Made by a program: the position numbers and the translations under genes | Shown here: positions 1-6,093 of the stretch, in pieces | Position numbering within the stretch: the stretch's first letter is position 1 | Layout: the number at the start of each line of letters is the position of its first letter | Notes under the pieces: generated by a model | Seen by the model: only the letters and a program-made list of their open reading frames with translations | Told to the model about the DNA's origin: nothing | Databases searched by the model: none | Assembly (NCBI GenBank): GCA_026417845.1 | Contig: JAOACM010000103.1 | Location: 1-9,116 of the forward strand | Direction: 5' to 3' | Length of the DNA: 9,116 nt | Origin: Planctomycetota bacterium | GTDB lineage: Bacteria; Planctomycetota; SZUA-567; H5-PLA8; CALKMO01

Positions 1-1
1 C

Positions 2-1258
2 TACTACACCACCTACAACCCACTGTTCGAAGGGACCTCGCTGCAGGGGCTGCAGCACAGCTTCATGACTCTGGTCATATTCACGGCGATCGGGATAGCC
101 TTCCTCCTGCCGCTTCAGATATCGTTCTCGCTCTGGTTCTATTTTCTCGTCGGCGAGGCCTTCGTGCTGATCGCCTGCTGGATGGGCTACGGCACGAACT
201 ACCTTTCCTTCCCGACCGACTGGCTTCTGGATAACAACATGGTCACCGCTCAGGGGGCCGGCGGTCTGCTTTGCTTCGCGTTCATGTGCCTCTGGAAAGC
301 CATAATGGACCTGCGCACGAAGGCGGCGGGACTTCAAACCGGATACGAGCGGCTCCGGGCATACGGCCCGGCTGTCGGACTTCTGGGTTCGTTCGCGCTC
401 GTATCGGGATGGCTTGTCTGGAACGGCATCGGCGCGTTCTGGGCCGTGATGTTCACGGGGGTCTGTACGCTGATGACCATAGGACTCATGCGGATCGTGG
501 CCGAAGGCGGGATATACTGGTTCCAGATCCATGTCGGCCCGTTTCATCTCGCGAAGGTGACCGGCGCGCTTCCGAATCTCAAGGCCGGCGGATGGGTAGG
601 AAGTCTCACATCCCTGTGGAAGATTCCCGCCCCTGTGCTGGCCGCCCTGATGCCCATTTATTCTGTGATATTCATGGAGATAAAGACCTTCCTGGCGCCA
701 AATCTCCTGTCCAGCTTCAAACTTCAGGAGGAAGTCCGCGCCGGGCGGAGGCGGTTCCACGCTACCATACTTGCCGCGATCATTGTCTGCGTCATTGCCT
801 CGCTGATCGTGCATGTAGGCATGAGCTACCACCGCGGCGGGGCCCAGATGAATTCGTGGTTCTCTTCGCAATGCCCTGCGAGTGTAATGGAAAAGGCGGT
901 CGCCATTACCAGGGAGAACCGGCCGTCCTGGGACAACACGGCGTGGTATGGCCTGGGCGCCCTCTGGGTATTGTTCAGTACATGGATACGCAACAAGGCG
1001 TTCTGGTTCCCGCACCCCATCGGTTACATAATGCTCGCCAACCCTCTCATGCAGAACCTCTGGTTCTCGTTCTTCCTGGGTTGGATCGCGAAAAAGGCAG
1101 TAGTGACCTACGGCGGCAAGGACACCTTCGAGAGAGTGAAGGCACTGTTCATAGGGATGATAATCGGCGAGATATTCGCGTGCGGACTGTGGACCATTCT
1201 TGCGCTCATATTCAACTGGCCGGGCGTTCAGATAGACCTGAACCGCCGGAGGGCATAA
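2..1258 (+). CDS. DUF6785/DUF6784-type polytopic membrane protein, 5'-truncated
   Basis: The frame is open to the left edge, so the ATG at 65 is internal and the N-terminal part lies outside the window. The visible 418 residues contain about ten hydrophobic segments, near residues 23-41, 43-62, 83-104, 124-141, 144-163, 209-226, 253-272, 316-328, 334-362 and 378-403. Just after the fifth is a RIVAEGG motif, reminiscent of the R-x-x-AE-x-G motif I recall in DUF6785 proteins. The region PLQISFSLWFYFL near residues 36-48 and the C-terminal block (FWFPHPIGY, then NLWFSFFLGW, then a GxxxGE-containing last span) fit DUF6785 followed by DUF6784. These families are uncharacterised inner-membrane proteins, common in Planctomycetota, Verrucomicrobiota and Armatimonadota, and loosely transporter-like. 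The substrate is unknown. Half of the Ile codons are ATA (16 of 32 from residue 22 on). Family assignment is from memory of motifs. That it is a membrane protein is near certain. Confidence 0.8.
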   Translation, partial: YYTTYNPLFEGTSLQGLQHSFMTLVIFTAIGIAFLLPLQISFSLWFYFLVGEAFVLIACWMGYGTNYLSFPTDWLLDNNMVTAQGAGGLLCFAFMCLWKAIMDLRTKAAGLQTGYERLRAYGPAVGLLGSFALVSGWLVWNGIGAFWAVMFTGVCTLMTIGLMRIVAEGGIYWFQIHVGPFHLAKVTGALPNLKAGGWVGSLTSLWKIPAPVLAALMPIYSVIFMEIKTFLAPNLLSSFKLQEEVRAGRRRFHATILAAIIVCVIASLIVHVGMSYHRGGAQMNSWFSSQCPASVMEKAVAITRENRPSWDNTAWYGLGALWVLFSTWIRNKAFWFPHPIGYIMLANPLMQNLWFSFFLGWIAKKAVVTYGGKDTFERVKALFIGMIIGEIFACGLWTILALIFNWPGVQIDLNRRRA

Positions 1259-1420
1259 CCGTCGCCGGGGCGGGTACTTTCCCGGTTAGTCGCGGTTCCA
1301 GAGAGACGATGGCAAGCGAGGATGCCAGGCGGAGGGCGCGCAACCGGCTCCTGTCGGGGATGTGTCCATCAAGGTGTACAGAGAAACGCCACGGGCTCTG
1401 ATACGAAGTGCTCGTCTGGC

Positions 1421-1453
1421 GGAAATATCGCGGCGCGATCCGCGGATATTTCC
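1421..1453. repeat. Strong bulged inverted repeat (possible terminator or mRNA hairpin)
   Basis: GGAAATATC (1421-1429) is the exact reverse complement of GATATTTCC (1445-1453). Inside it GCGG (1430-1433) pairs with CCGC (1440-1443) around a six-base loop, leaving one bulged G at 1444. That makes a 13-pair stem starting 163 bases after the upstream stop. No T-run follows, so it is not a classic intrinsic terminator. It could block read-through or stabilise a 3' end, or act as a protein site. The function is inferred. The pairing is directly seen. Confidence 0.6.
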
Positions 1454-1649
1454 CCGGTCGGCCCCGTCGCCCTGGCGTGCATAACTTGCGTTTTCTCAAT
1501 ATATTGCGTTGGGGCTGGCCCGGCACTTCCTCCACCGGACGCGGGCGGGGGCGATCGAATCCGGCACTGCTCTTGCTTAATTCCGGAGTTCGTGGAACAT
1601 TTTCGGGCGCGGGGAAATGGGGCAGATATTCTGGTCGCCGTGTCAAAAT

Positions 1650-1655
1650 GGGGGA
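1650..1655 (+). promoter_or_regulatory. Ribosome binding site setting the YdjY start
   Basis: GGGGGA sits eight bases before the ATG at 1664 and directly precedes a typical signal peptide. An in-frame GTG at 1640 lacks a well-spaced site, so 1664 is preferred. The same GGGGGA hexamer precedes the next gene. Confidence 0.6.
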
Positions 1656-1663
1656 TTGGTTCC

Positions 1664-2590
1664 ATGCGCAACAGCCGGTTTTTTTCGAGTATATCCATAA
1701 CGGTTGCGTTCGCCGTGTCTTTGCCGGCTGTCCCGTTATTCGCGGCGGCGTCGGCTTCCGCTGCGGAACCTGGAGAAGCTCCGGCCCCCCGGCCTGGGGA
1801 AGGCGAACCGGGGAAAGAGGTCCCGAAGGGGCTCCGCCAGATGATCAGGGGCGACGACTCCATTCTGATAGACCCCGATGCCAGGCGCGTAGTGCTGACC
1901 GGAGAGTTCACGCTCCAGCAGGGACAGCTCGAGTATCTGCTGATAGCGCGGGGAGGGAAGGATCACGAGGCGGTGGTGACGCTTGACGCAAAGCCCTCCT
2001 CGATCGCACTGGCGATGCTGATCTGCAAGTACAAGTGGGTCGGGAACGTTACGGAGACGGGAGATATCAAGGTTCCCAAGGGCGACGGCGTGGAGTTCTG
2101 GTTCGAGTACAAGGACGAGAAGGGCGAGACGGTAAAAGTGCGTGCGGAAGAGATGGTATACAACGTCAAGACGAAGAAGACCATGCGCCAGGCGCCGTGG
2201 ATATTCACCGGGTCGAAGTATGAGCGGGACGAGCAGAGCGGCAGGAACATCTTCATGGCCGATGTTGAGAAGAACGTTGCGGCAATATATCGCGACCCGT
2301 ACGCCCTGTTCAACACGCCCATGGATACCGGTTCCGACGACACTTTCTACGAGATCAACAGAGCCAGGATACCGAAGCGGGGCACAAAGGTGAGGGTGTG
2401 GATCGAACCGGCTTCGGAGAAGGAGTTGAAACCCGAAGACCTCATAGACAGCACTCCGGAGGCAAGGCCGAGGGAAAACGAGAAGTACCGGAAGAAGCTT
2501 TCCGTCCCCCCGGAGCAGTCGCGCGGAGGCGCAGAAGACCCCGGCGCTCCGCCCCGATCCGGCGGGTCGAAAGAAGAGAGGAAGGAATGA
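1664..2590 (+). CDS. Exported YdjY-domain protein
   Basis: This 308-residue protein begins with an Arg-containing n-region and a hydrophobic segment (about residues 6-30) ending in ASA-A, a typical Sec signal peptide with cleavage near residue 33. The mature protein starts with a Pro/Glu/Gly-rich stretch (about 35-55). The core, about 66-120, reads ILIDPDARRVVLTGEF, then LEYLLI, then HEAVVTLDAKPSSI, which is the signature of the YdjY domain as I recall it. The second half carries the usual follow-on elements: WIFTGS (179-183), a DPYALF segment, DDTFYEIN (225-232) and a GTKVRVWIEP strand (240-249). The tail from about 260 is charged, Pro-rich and probably disordered. The molecular function of YdjY domains is not established. 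Export and the strand-rich pattern suggest a periplasmic binding or scaffold role. The gene lies 24 bases before a membrane-protein gene, suggesting one operon. Eight of 16 Ile codons are ATA. Confidence 0.85.
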   Translation: MRNSRFFSSISITVAFAVSLPAVPLFAAASASAAEPGEAPAPRPGEGEPGKEVPKGLRQMIRGDDSILIDPDARRVVLTGEFTLQQGQLEYLLIARGGKDHEAVVTLDAKPSSIALAMLICKYKWVGNVTETGDIKVPKGDGVEFWFEYKDEKGETVKVRAEEMVYNVKTKKTMRQAPWIFTGSKYERDEQSGRNIFMADVEKNVAAIYRDPYALFNTPMDTGSDDTFYEINRARIPKRGTKVRVWIEPASEKELKPEDLIDSTPEARPRENEKYRKKLSVPPEQSRGGAEDPGAPPRSGGSKEERKE

Positions 2591-2614
2591 AGGCCCTGCG
2601 GGGGACCCGACGCG

Positions 2615-3685
2615 ATGGACGCTTCCCTGTTCGCCGTCGTCAAATCCTCCGCCGGCCGCTGGTTTTCGGCACCGGGGTTCCTGTTCCGCCGCCGGCTCAG
2701 GGCGCTGGTCCTGCTGGCCGTTTCCTGCGCAGCGGCCGGACTGGCGCTCGCGGTCTTCTTCGGGGCGCATTTTCCGCCGGGAGGCGGCTCGCCTCCGTTC
2801 GCGCCTACGGGCGCCTTTGTCGTATGGACTTTCCTGGCCTGCCTGTTGCCGATCGGGATCGTTCACGGACCCGTCTGCGGTCCACGGGGAGTCCCGCCGG
2901 AAACATCCGCGGCCGGTGCGCCGGCCGGGGGTCTGGAACCGGGCGCCATCCATCCGAATTATCGGATTCCTGATGCGACGTCTCCGGCCGACTTACGCCT
3001 TTCCGGAGCGGATGCAGCCGGGCCGGCGAAAGCTGCCCTTCCCACGCCTATTTCTCCGACGGCCGCAGCCCTCTTGTTGTCTCTCGCCGGTTCGGCCGCG
3101 GGACTGGCTGGAATACTGGCCGGTACGGGCCGTCCCTTCGCGTTCCTTGCCGGGGCGATTTCGCAATGGGTTCTGATCGGCGCATGGCAATGCGCGCTGC
3201 TTGGGTGCATGTACCTGTTTTCCGAGGTCGCCGGACACATCGCGGCCCGGATTCTGACGGCGGCCCTTGTCTGCTTCCTGTCAGCGTCTTTTTTCTGGTC
3301 GGGGCCGCTGCTCGCCTGCCTGGAAAGAAGCGAGGCGGAGACGGGAGATGGGGGACAAGCGGCGGTCACGTCGCGCGGCCTCGCCGAGTTCTGCCTGCGC
3401 TCCAATCCCCTCTTCGGAACATTTTCCCTGTGGTGGCACGCCTGTCCGGAGGGGGCAAGGGTGGATATAGTCAGGGCGCCGCTGATGTACGCGCTGTGGG
3501 GTTCCGCCAACCGGATGGTATCGTACCCGGGCATCTGGGGTATATCGCTCGATGATGGCGATGCCGCCGCCTCCGGCGGGACGGGGACGGCGGCCGCCCC
3601 CATCGTTTTTTCCATATTCGCTGCCGCGATTGGGTTGGCCCGCGAAGTCGTTCGACGCAAGGCGCGCCGGGCGGCGGGGGCATGA
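2615..3685 (+). CDS. Unrecognised multi-pass membrane protein, partner of YdjY
   Basis: I do not recognise this 356-residue protein. Hydrophobic segments near residues 27-49, 66-83, 148-170, 175-200, 208-235 and 326-344 give about six spans. A Pro/Ala/Gly-rich loop (about 86-147) separates spans two and three. A polar loop of about 90 residues (236-325) before the last span contains NPLFGTFSLWW and, further on, RAPLMYALWG and SYPGIW, which look like conserved family motifs. Basic residues before span one and at the C-terminus (REVVRRKARR) would sit on the cytoplasmic side. GGGGGA at 2600-2605 lies nine bases before the ATG, and the YdjY stop is only 24 bases upstream, so co-expression is likely. 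The TGA overlaps an ATG as ATGA (3682-3685), which opens a tiny ORF. The architecture is loosely like an ABC-2-type permease, but no ATPase gene is in view and I do not assign that. Confidence 0.75.
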   Translation: MDASLFAVVKSSAGRWFSAPGFLFRRRLRALVLLAVSCAAAGLALAVFFGAHFPPGGGSPPFAPTGAFVVWTFLACLLPIGIVHGPVCGPRGVPPETSAAGAPAGGLEPGAIHPNYRIPDATSPADLRLSGADAAGPAKAALPTPISPTAAALLLSLAGSAAGLAGILAGTGRPFAFLAGAISQWVLIGAWQCALLGCMYLFSEVAGHIAARILTAALVCFLSASFFWSGPLLACLERSEAETGDGGQAAVTSRGLAEFCLRSNPLFGTFSLWWHACPEGARVDIVRAPLMYALWGSANRMVSYPGIWGISLDDGDAAASGGTGTAAAPIVFSIFAAAIGLAREVVRRKARRAAGA

Positions 3686-3759
3686 TGCGCAGGCCCGGTC
3701 CCGCGGCGGCATATTCGCCGGGAGTTGGAGATCCGCGCAGAACGATGGAAGGAGGCTGA
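3682..3759 (+). CDS. Possible 25-codon ORF, start overlapping upstream stop
   Basis: An ATG overlaps the membrane-protein stop as ATGA, with the purine run GGCGGGGG (3673-3680) just upstream. A second ATG follows at 3685. The frame encodes 25 residues (MMRRPGPAAAY, then a Gly/Pro/Arg-containing tail) and stops at 3757-3759, six bases before the ATG of the DUF4185-like gene. Its last codons contain that gene's Shine-Dalgarno sequence. It could keep ribosomes moving between the two genes, or be chance. The peptide shows no recognisable domain. Confidence is low. Confidence 0.2.
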   Translation: MMRRPGPAAAYSPGVGDPRRTMEGG

Positions 3760-3765
3760 GCACGA

Positions 3766-4800
3766 ATGTTTCGGATACCTCGCAGCAAGGTGATCACGGG
3801 ACTGGAATGGACGGGCGATCGGATTCCATACCGCGAACCGGACGTCAGGGGCGATACGTATCCCATGACTTGGGCGGATGACGGCGAGATCTATACCTCA
3901 GCGGGAGATCCGCTCTGGGGCGAGACCAGGGACGGGCTCGACATTGAGAAGTTCAGCGGAGGCCCTACAGACTACGTGATCAAGAAGGTCAATCCCATGA
4001 ACGACTACACCGGCTGGGGTGGTAACGGCCCGAAGCCGACCGGTATGATCTGCGTCGAAGGAGTTCTTTATCTTGCCTTTCAGAACCTGCGCCGCGCCAG
4101 GAAAGCACCCTTCAGCCTCTTCTCTCAACACGGCAGCGACGCGCATATCGTCTACTCCACCAACAAGGGCGGTTTCTGGATCCCGGCGATCGGAAACATC
4201 GAAGCGCCTATGTTCCCCGGATATAAGTTCGGCGGCCCGGCCTTCGTGAACTTCGGGAAGAACAATGCGAACGCCCGCGACTCTTACGTTTACGCGATAT
4301 CGTCGGACCAGTGGGACAACGGGTCGAACCTCCGTCTGGGCCGCGCCCCGCGGGATGATATCGCGAGCCGGGAGGCATGGGAATGGGTATGCGCCTTCGA
4401 CCCCTCGGGCGAGCCGGCGTGGAGCCGCGACCTTGAAGCGGCGATCCCCGTCCTCAGCCTGCATCGGTGGATTGGCCTCCCGGAGATGGTTTATATCGCC
4501 GGCATCGGGCGCTACCTGCTGCTGACGTGGCGGCTCCACAAGGATTTTTCGGGCGACGACGGGACCGATCTGATCGTTCTCGACGCTCCCGAACCGTGGG
4601 GGCCTTTCTCGCTGGTGCACATAGAGGAGTATTGGGAGGGGAAGGAATTCACCCCGTATTGTCCGCGCGTTCCGCTCAAGTGGATGGGCAACGACGGAAC
4701 AAGCGGATGGCTGCAATTCTCGGGGAGCTGGAGTCCGGCTGGACAGAAGGCGGGCCGCTATAGATCGCACGTGCGCCCATTCCGGCTGAAACTTGCATGA
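3766..4800 (+). CDS. DUF4185-like beta-propeller protein (glycoside hydrolase-like fold)
   Basis: This 344-residue protein has strand-rich repeating blocks typical of a five-bladed propeller: GDTYPMTWADDGEIYTSAGD (29-48), AHIVYSTNKGGFW (126-138), YVYAISSDQWDNGSNLRLGR (174-193), MVYIAGIGRYLLLTW (241-255), LIVLDAPEPWGPFSLVH (269-285) and GWLQFSGSW (314-322). The opening Y/W-P-x-TWADDG...YT...GD motif followed by blade-like 'bystander data' segments matches DUF4185 proteins, which share the fold of GH43/sialidase-type glycosidases. A carbohydrate-related role is therefore likely, but I cannot assign a substrate or catalytic residues. There is no signal peptide; the N-terminus is polar and includes FRIPRSK, so the protein would be cytoplasmic unless exported unusually. 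AAGGAGG (3749-3755), ten bases before the ATG, is the strongest ribosome site in the window. It lies 80 bases after the membrane-protein gene and may be co-transcribed. Its Ile codon use (3 ATA of 19) differs from its neighbours. Confidence 0.85.
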   Translation: MFRIPRSKVITGLEWTGDRIPYREPDVRGDTYPMTWADDGEIYTSAGDPLWGETRDGLDIEKFSGGPTDYVIKKVNPMNDYTGWGGNGPKPTGMICVEGVLYLAFQNLRRARKAPFSLFSQHGSDAHIVYSTNKGGFWIPAIGNIEAPMFPGYKFGGPAFVNFGKNNANARDSYVYAISSDQWDNGSNLRLGRAPRDDIASREAWEWVCAFDPSGEPAWSRDLEAAIPVLSLHRWIGLPEMVYIAGIGRYLLLTWRLHKDFSGDDGTDLIVLDAPEPWGPFSLVHIEEYWEGKEFTPYCPRVPLKWMGNDGTSGWLQFSGSWSPAGQKAGRYRSHVRPFRLKLA

Positions 4801-4929
4801 TCCGGATCGGAACGGACGTTAGTACGTAGTCGGATTATCGCGGGCAGGGGGGAGGCAAGGGTCTTCCACGAGGTTGCCGACGTCATTGAGCGGTTTCGAT
4901 GCCGATCGCGGCAGCGGAGAATCTTAATC

Positions 4930-4998
4930 ATGGATTCGGCAAAACAGGCGCTGCGACTTGATCGTTTCTTTGAAGGCGGTGCGCTGTCGGTCCGCTGA
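4930..4998 (+). CDS. Possible 22-residue ORF (doubtful)
   Basis: An ATG at 4930 is preceded by GGAGA (4916-4920) with a nine-base gap. It opens a 22-residue frame beginning MDSAKQALRLDRFFEGG and ending in a TGA at 4996-4998. The amino-acid mix looks more natural than the Arg/Pro-rich shadows around it. No domain is recognisable, and continuing in other frames gives no homologous-looking extension. It may be a small protein, a relic of a lost gene, or chance. Confidence 0.15.
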   Translation: MDSAKQALRLDRFFEGGALSVR

Positions 4999-5217
4999 AG
5001 CGGTTGCGGGGAGGACGCGCCGTATGGTCGCGGGGAAGGCACGCCCCGGTCCGGCTTCGGCGCTCTCCGAAAAGGCGTCGGGGGTAAAAATCGCGAAAAA
5101 TGCAACTCTGCTGGAGCGTGTTCGCTCTGGAGAGCTGGGGTAAGCCGCCTTGCCGCCCGCACAAATCTCCCTATCGTCCGGGGACATCGCAACCGGCTTC
5201 GTTTCTTCAATTTTCTG

Positions 5218-5245
5218 TTGCGGAAAGTCTCCGGGGCGATAAAAT
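5218..5245 (+). promoter_or_regulatory. Candidate sigma-70-type promoter for the cold-shock gene
   Basis: TTGCGG (5218-5223), 16 bases, then TAAAAT (5240-5245), an AT-rich -10 in a GC-rich region. Transcription would begin near 5252, giving a leader of about 80 bases before the ATG at 5333. Cold-shock genes often have long structured leaders. I did not find a recognisable cold box. Confidence 0.45.
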
Positions 5246-5332
5246 AAGCACAGATGCCGTGGGTTTCCGCCGGCGTCAGTGGGATTGCGGGCGGAGAGAA
5301 GACGGCTGGGCGAATAGTTAGGAGAGGCGTAG

Positions 5333-5551
5333 ATGGCTACAGGGAAGGTAAAGTGGTTCAACGATCAGAAGGGGTACGGGTTCATCGCATGCGACGGGGG
5401 TGGGAAGGACGTTTTCGTCCATCACACCGCTATTCAAGTGCAGGGATTCCGGACGCTCAGCGAAGGCCAGGCGGTCGAATTCGATATCGTGGAGGATAAG
5501 AAAGGCCCGAAAGCGGCCAACGTCCGCCCGATCCAGCAGGCGCAGGGCTAA
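5333..5551 (+). CDS. csp: Cold-shock domain protein (CspA family)
   Basis: This 72-residue single cold-shock domain is the usual length for the family. It opens with the hallmark GKVKWFN (4-10) and carries RNP1 as KGYGFI (13-18) and RNP2 as VFVHH (27-31). The aromatic residues W8, F9, Y15, F17, F28, H30 and H31 form the expected single-stranded nucleic-acid-binding face. The C-terminal strand reads GPKAANVRPI (58-67). These cytoplasmic proteins bind RNA or single-stranded DNA and loosen mRNA structure during cold or growth transitions. AGGAGAGG (5320-5327) is the ribosome site. The gene appears monocistronic, with a promoter candidate upstream and an intrinsic terminator 39 bases after the stop. 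Which csp paralogue it is cannot be told from one window. Confidence 0.97.
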   Translation: MATGKVKWFNDQKGYGFIACDGGGKDVFVHHTAIQVQGFRTLSEGQAVEFDIVEDKKGPKAANVRPIQQAQG

Positions 5552-5590
5552 AAGCGATACGCCCGAATACCCGTTCTTGCGGGCTGCGGA

Positions 5591-5629
5591 ATCGAGGCTT
5601 TCCCGGGAGGGAAAGCCTCGATCGTTTTT
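5591..5629 (+). terminator. Intrinsic terminator of the cold-shock gene
   Basis: A perfect 14-pair stem (ATCGAGGCTTTCCC at 5591-5604 with GGGAAAGCCTCGAT at 5609-5622) encloses a GGGA tetraloop of the stable GNRA class and is followed two bases later by TTTTT (5625-5629). It starts 39 bases after the csp stop. No T-run lies on the other side, so it works only for plus-strand transcription. Confidence 0.93.
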
Positions 5630-5634
5630 ATAGA

Positions 5635-5700
5635 CCTCCCGTACTGATGCCTGCCCGTCAGGTTCCGTCCGGGAACGGTCCGGCAGCGGACTCAGGGAGG
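5635..5700. repeat. Three-tier nested inverted repeat after the csp terminator
   Basis: CCTCCC (5635-5640) pairs with GGGAGG (5695-5700). Inside, CTGCC (5651-5655) pairs with GGCAG (5682-5686), and innermost GTTCC (5662-5666) pairs with GGAAC (5672-5676) around a five-base loop. The tiers are separated by unpaired internal loops. It could be a structured RNA or a folded DNA site, or just GC-rich chance. No function is assigned. Confidence 0.35.
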
Positions 5701-5878
5701 ACACTGCCCTTGGTTCCCGCGGAGGTTTCCCGGCCGGTCCGCGCTTCGATCGCCCGCGACTTGCGGGGCGTGTAATCGTGAAGGATCAGGACGTTGCAGG
5801 GGCATGTTGTGGGCGGCGACGTGCGGCCGGACCGGGGGGGTGAAAGGCCAGAAGGCCACTGAGGCCGACGCCGGCGCT

Positions 5879-5906
5879 TTGCTGTCGGTCGGGTCGGCGC
5901 TATACT
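5879..5906 (+). promoter_or_regulatory. Candidate promoter for the FAD oxidoreductase
   Basis: TTGCTG (5879-5884), 16 bases, then TATACT (5901-5906), which matches five of six consensus -10 bases. It would start transcription near 5913, giving a leader of about 180 bases to the ATG at 6094. The -35 is weak beyond TTG. Confidence 0.4.
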
Positions 5907-6077
5907 CCGATCGCCTTTTCATTATGGAGTTGATTGTCGGGGCTTTCGCGGAGCGCTCTGCCCGGCCGATGTCGAACCGGGCGCCGGGAGAAGGACGGGG
6001 AGCGGAATACGGCGCGTGCCGCCGCAGGGCGTCTGCGTTGCTCGCGGTGGCGCGGAGCGCGGGTGTGGAACCGCGCC

Positions 6078-6083
6078 GGGAGG
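6078..6083 (+). promoter_or_regulatory. Ribosome binding site setting the oxidoreductase start
   Basis: GGGAGG lies ten bases before the ATG at 6094. The frame stays open to an ATG at 6016, but those 26 extra residues are Gly/Ala/Cys/Arg-rich and precede the dinucleotide-binding strand, which should start within the first few residues. Confidence 0.6.
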
Positions 6084-6093
6084 TTTTTCCGAT

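Larger units (their letters stand above)
1259..1663. other. 405-base intergenic gap with hairpin, no gene seen
   Basis: This gap separates the DUF6785-like gene from the YdjY gene. Frames that stay open through it on both strands have Arg/Pro/Gly-rich, low-quality translations and no good ribosome site, so I call no gene. It holds one strong imperfect inverted repeat at 1421-1453, listed separately, and a weak CGGG/CCCG stem at 1271-1284. No convincing promoter stands out. The best match is TTGCTT at 1573-1578, then 17 bases, then AACATT at 1596-1601, which has only three matches in each hexamer. Confidence 0.6.
4801..5332. other. 532-base intergenic gap with csp promoter candidate
   Basis: There is no well-supported gene between the DUF4185-like stop and the cold-shock gene. 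The minus-strand frame covering 4758-5210 has an Arg/Pro/Ser-rich translation and overlaps the end of the upstream gene, so I treat it as a shadow. A 22-residue ORF at 4930-4998 has a ribosome site but no other support. An imperfect hairpin GAGCG-TGTT-CGCTC lies at 5114-5127. The promoter candidate at 5218-5245 is listed separately. I see no terminator with a T-run after 4800. Confidence 0.55.
5631..6093. other. 463-base gap before the oxidoreductase
   Basis: There is no credible gene here. The plus frame from 5804 lacks a ribosome site and runs into the oxidoreductase in the wrong frame. The stretch holds a nested inverted repeat (5635-5700), three closely spaced AGGCC copies (5845, 5853, 5862) that look like chance in GC-rich DNA, a promoter candidate (5879-5906), and a near-palindrome GGAGCGCTCT (5950-5959). 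Confidence 0.55.

Noticed and set aside
271..1401. Plus-strand ORF of 376 codons in another frame over the first gene
   Set aside because: The overlapping frame has the transmembrane pattern and family motifs. This one is Arg/Gly/His-rich nonsense.
1573..1601. TTGCTT, 17 bases, AACATT as a YdjY promoter
   Set aside because: Only three of six bases match in each hexamer, which is not distinguishable from chance.
1736..2953. Minus-strand ORF of 405 codons opposite the YdjY gene
   Set aside because: It is a shadow of the YdjY and membrane-protein genes, with low-complexity Arg-rich composition.
4758..5210. Minus-strand ORF of 150 codons across the gap before csp
   Set aside because: Composition is Arg/Pro/Ser-rich, it overlaps the end of the DUF4185-like gene, and there is no ribosome site or recognisable domain.
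5254..5499. Plus-strand 81-codon ORF starting near the predicted csp transcription start
   Set aside because: It overlaps the cold-shock gene in another frame, has no ribosome site and encodes a Gly/Arg-rich text.
5845..5866. Three AGGCC copies spaced eight and nine bases
   Set aside because: The units are too short and imperfect in GC-rich sequence, and they are not regular enough for an iteron or operator array.
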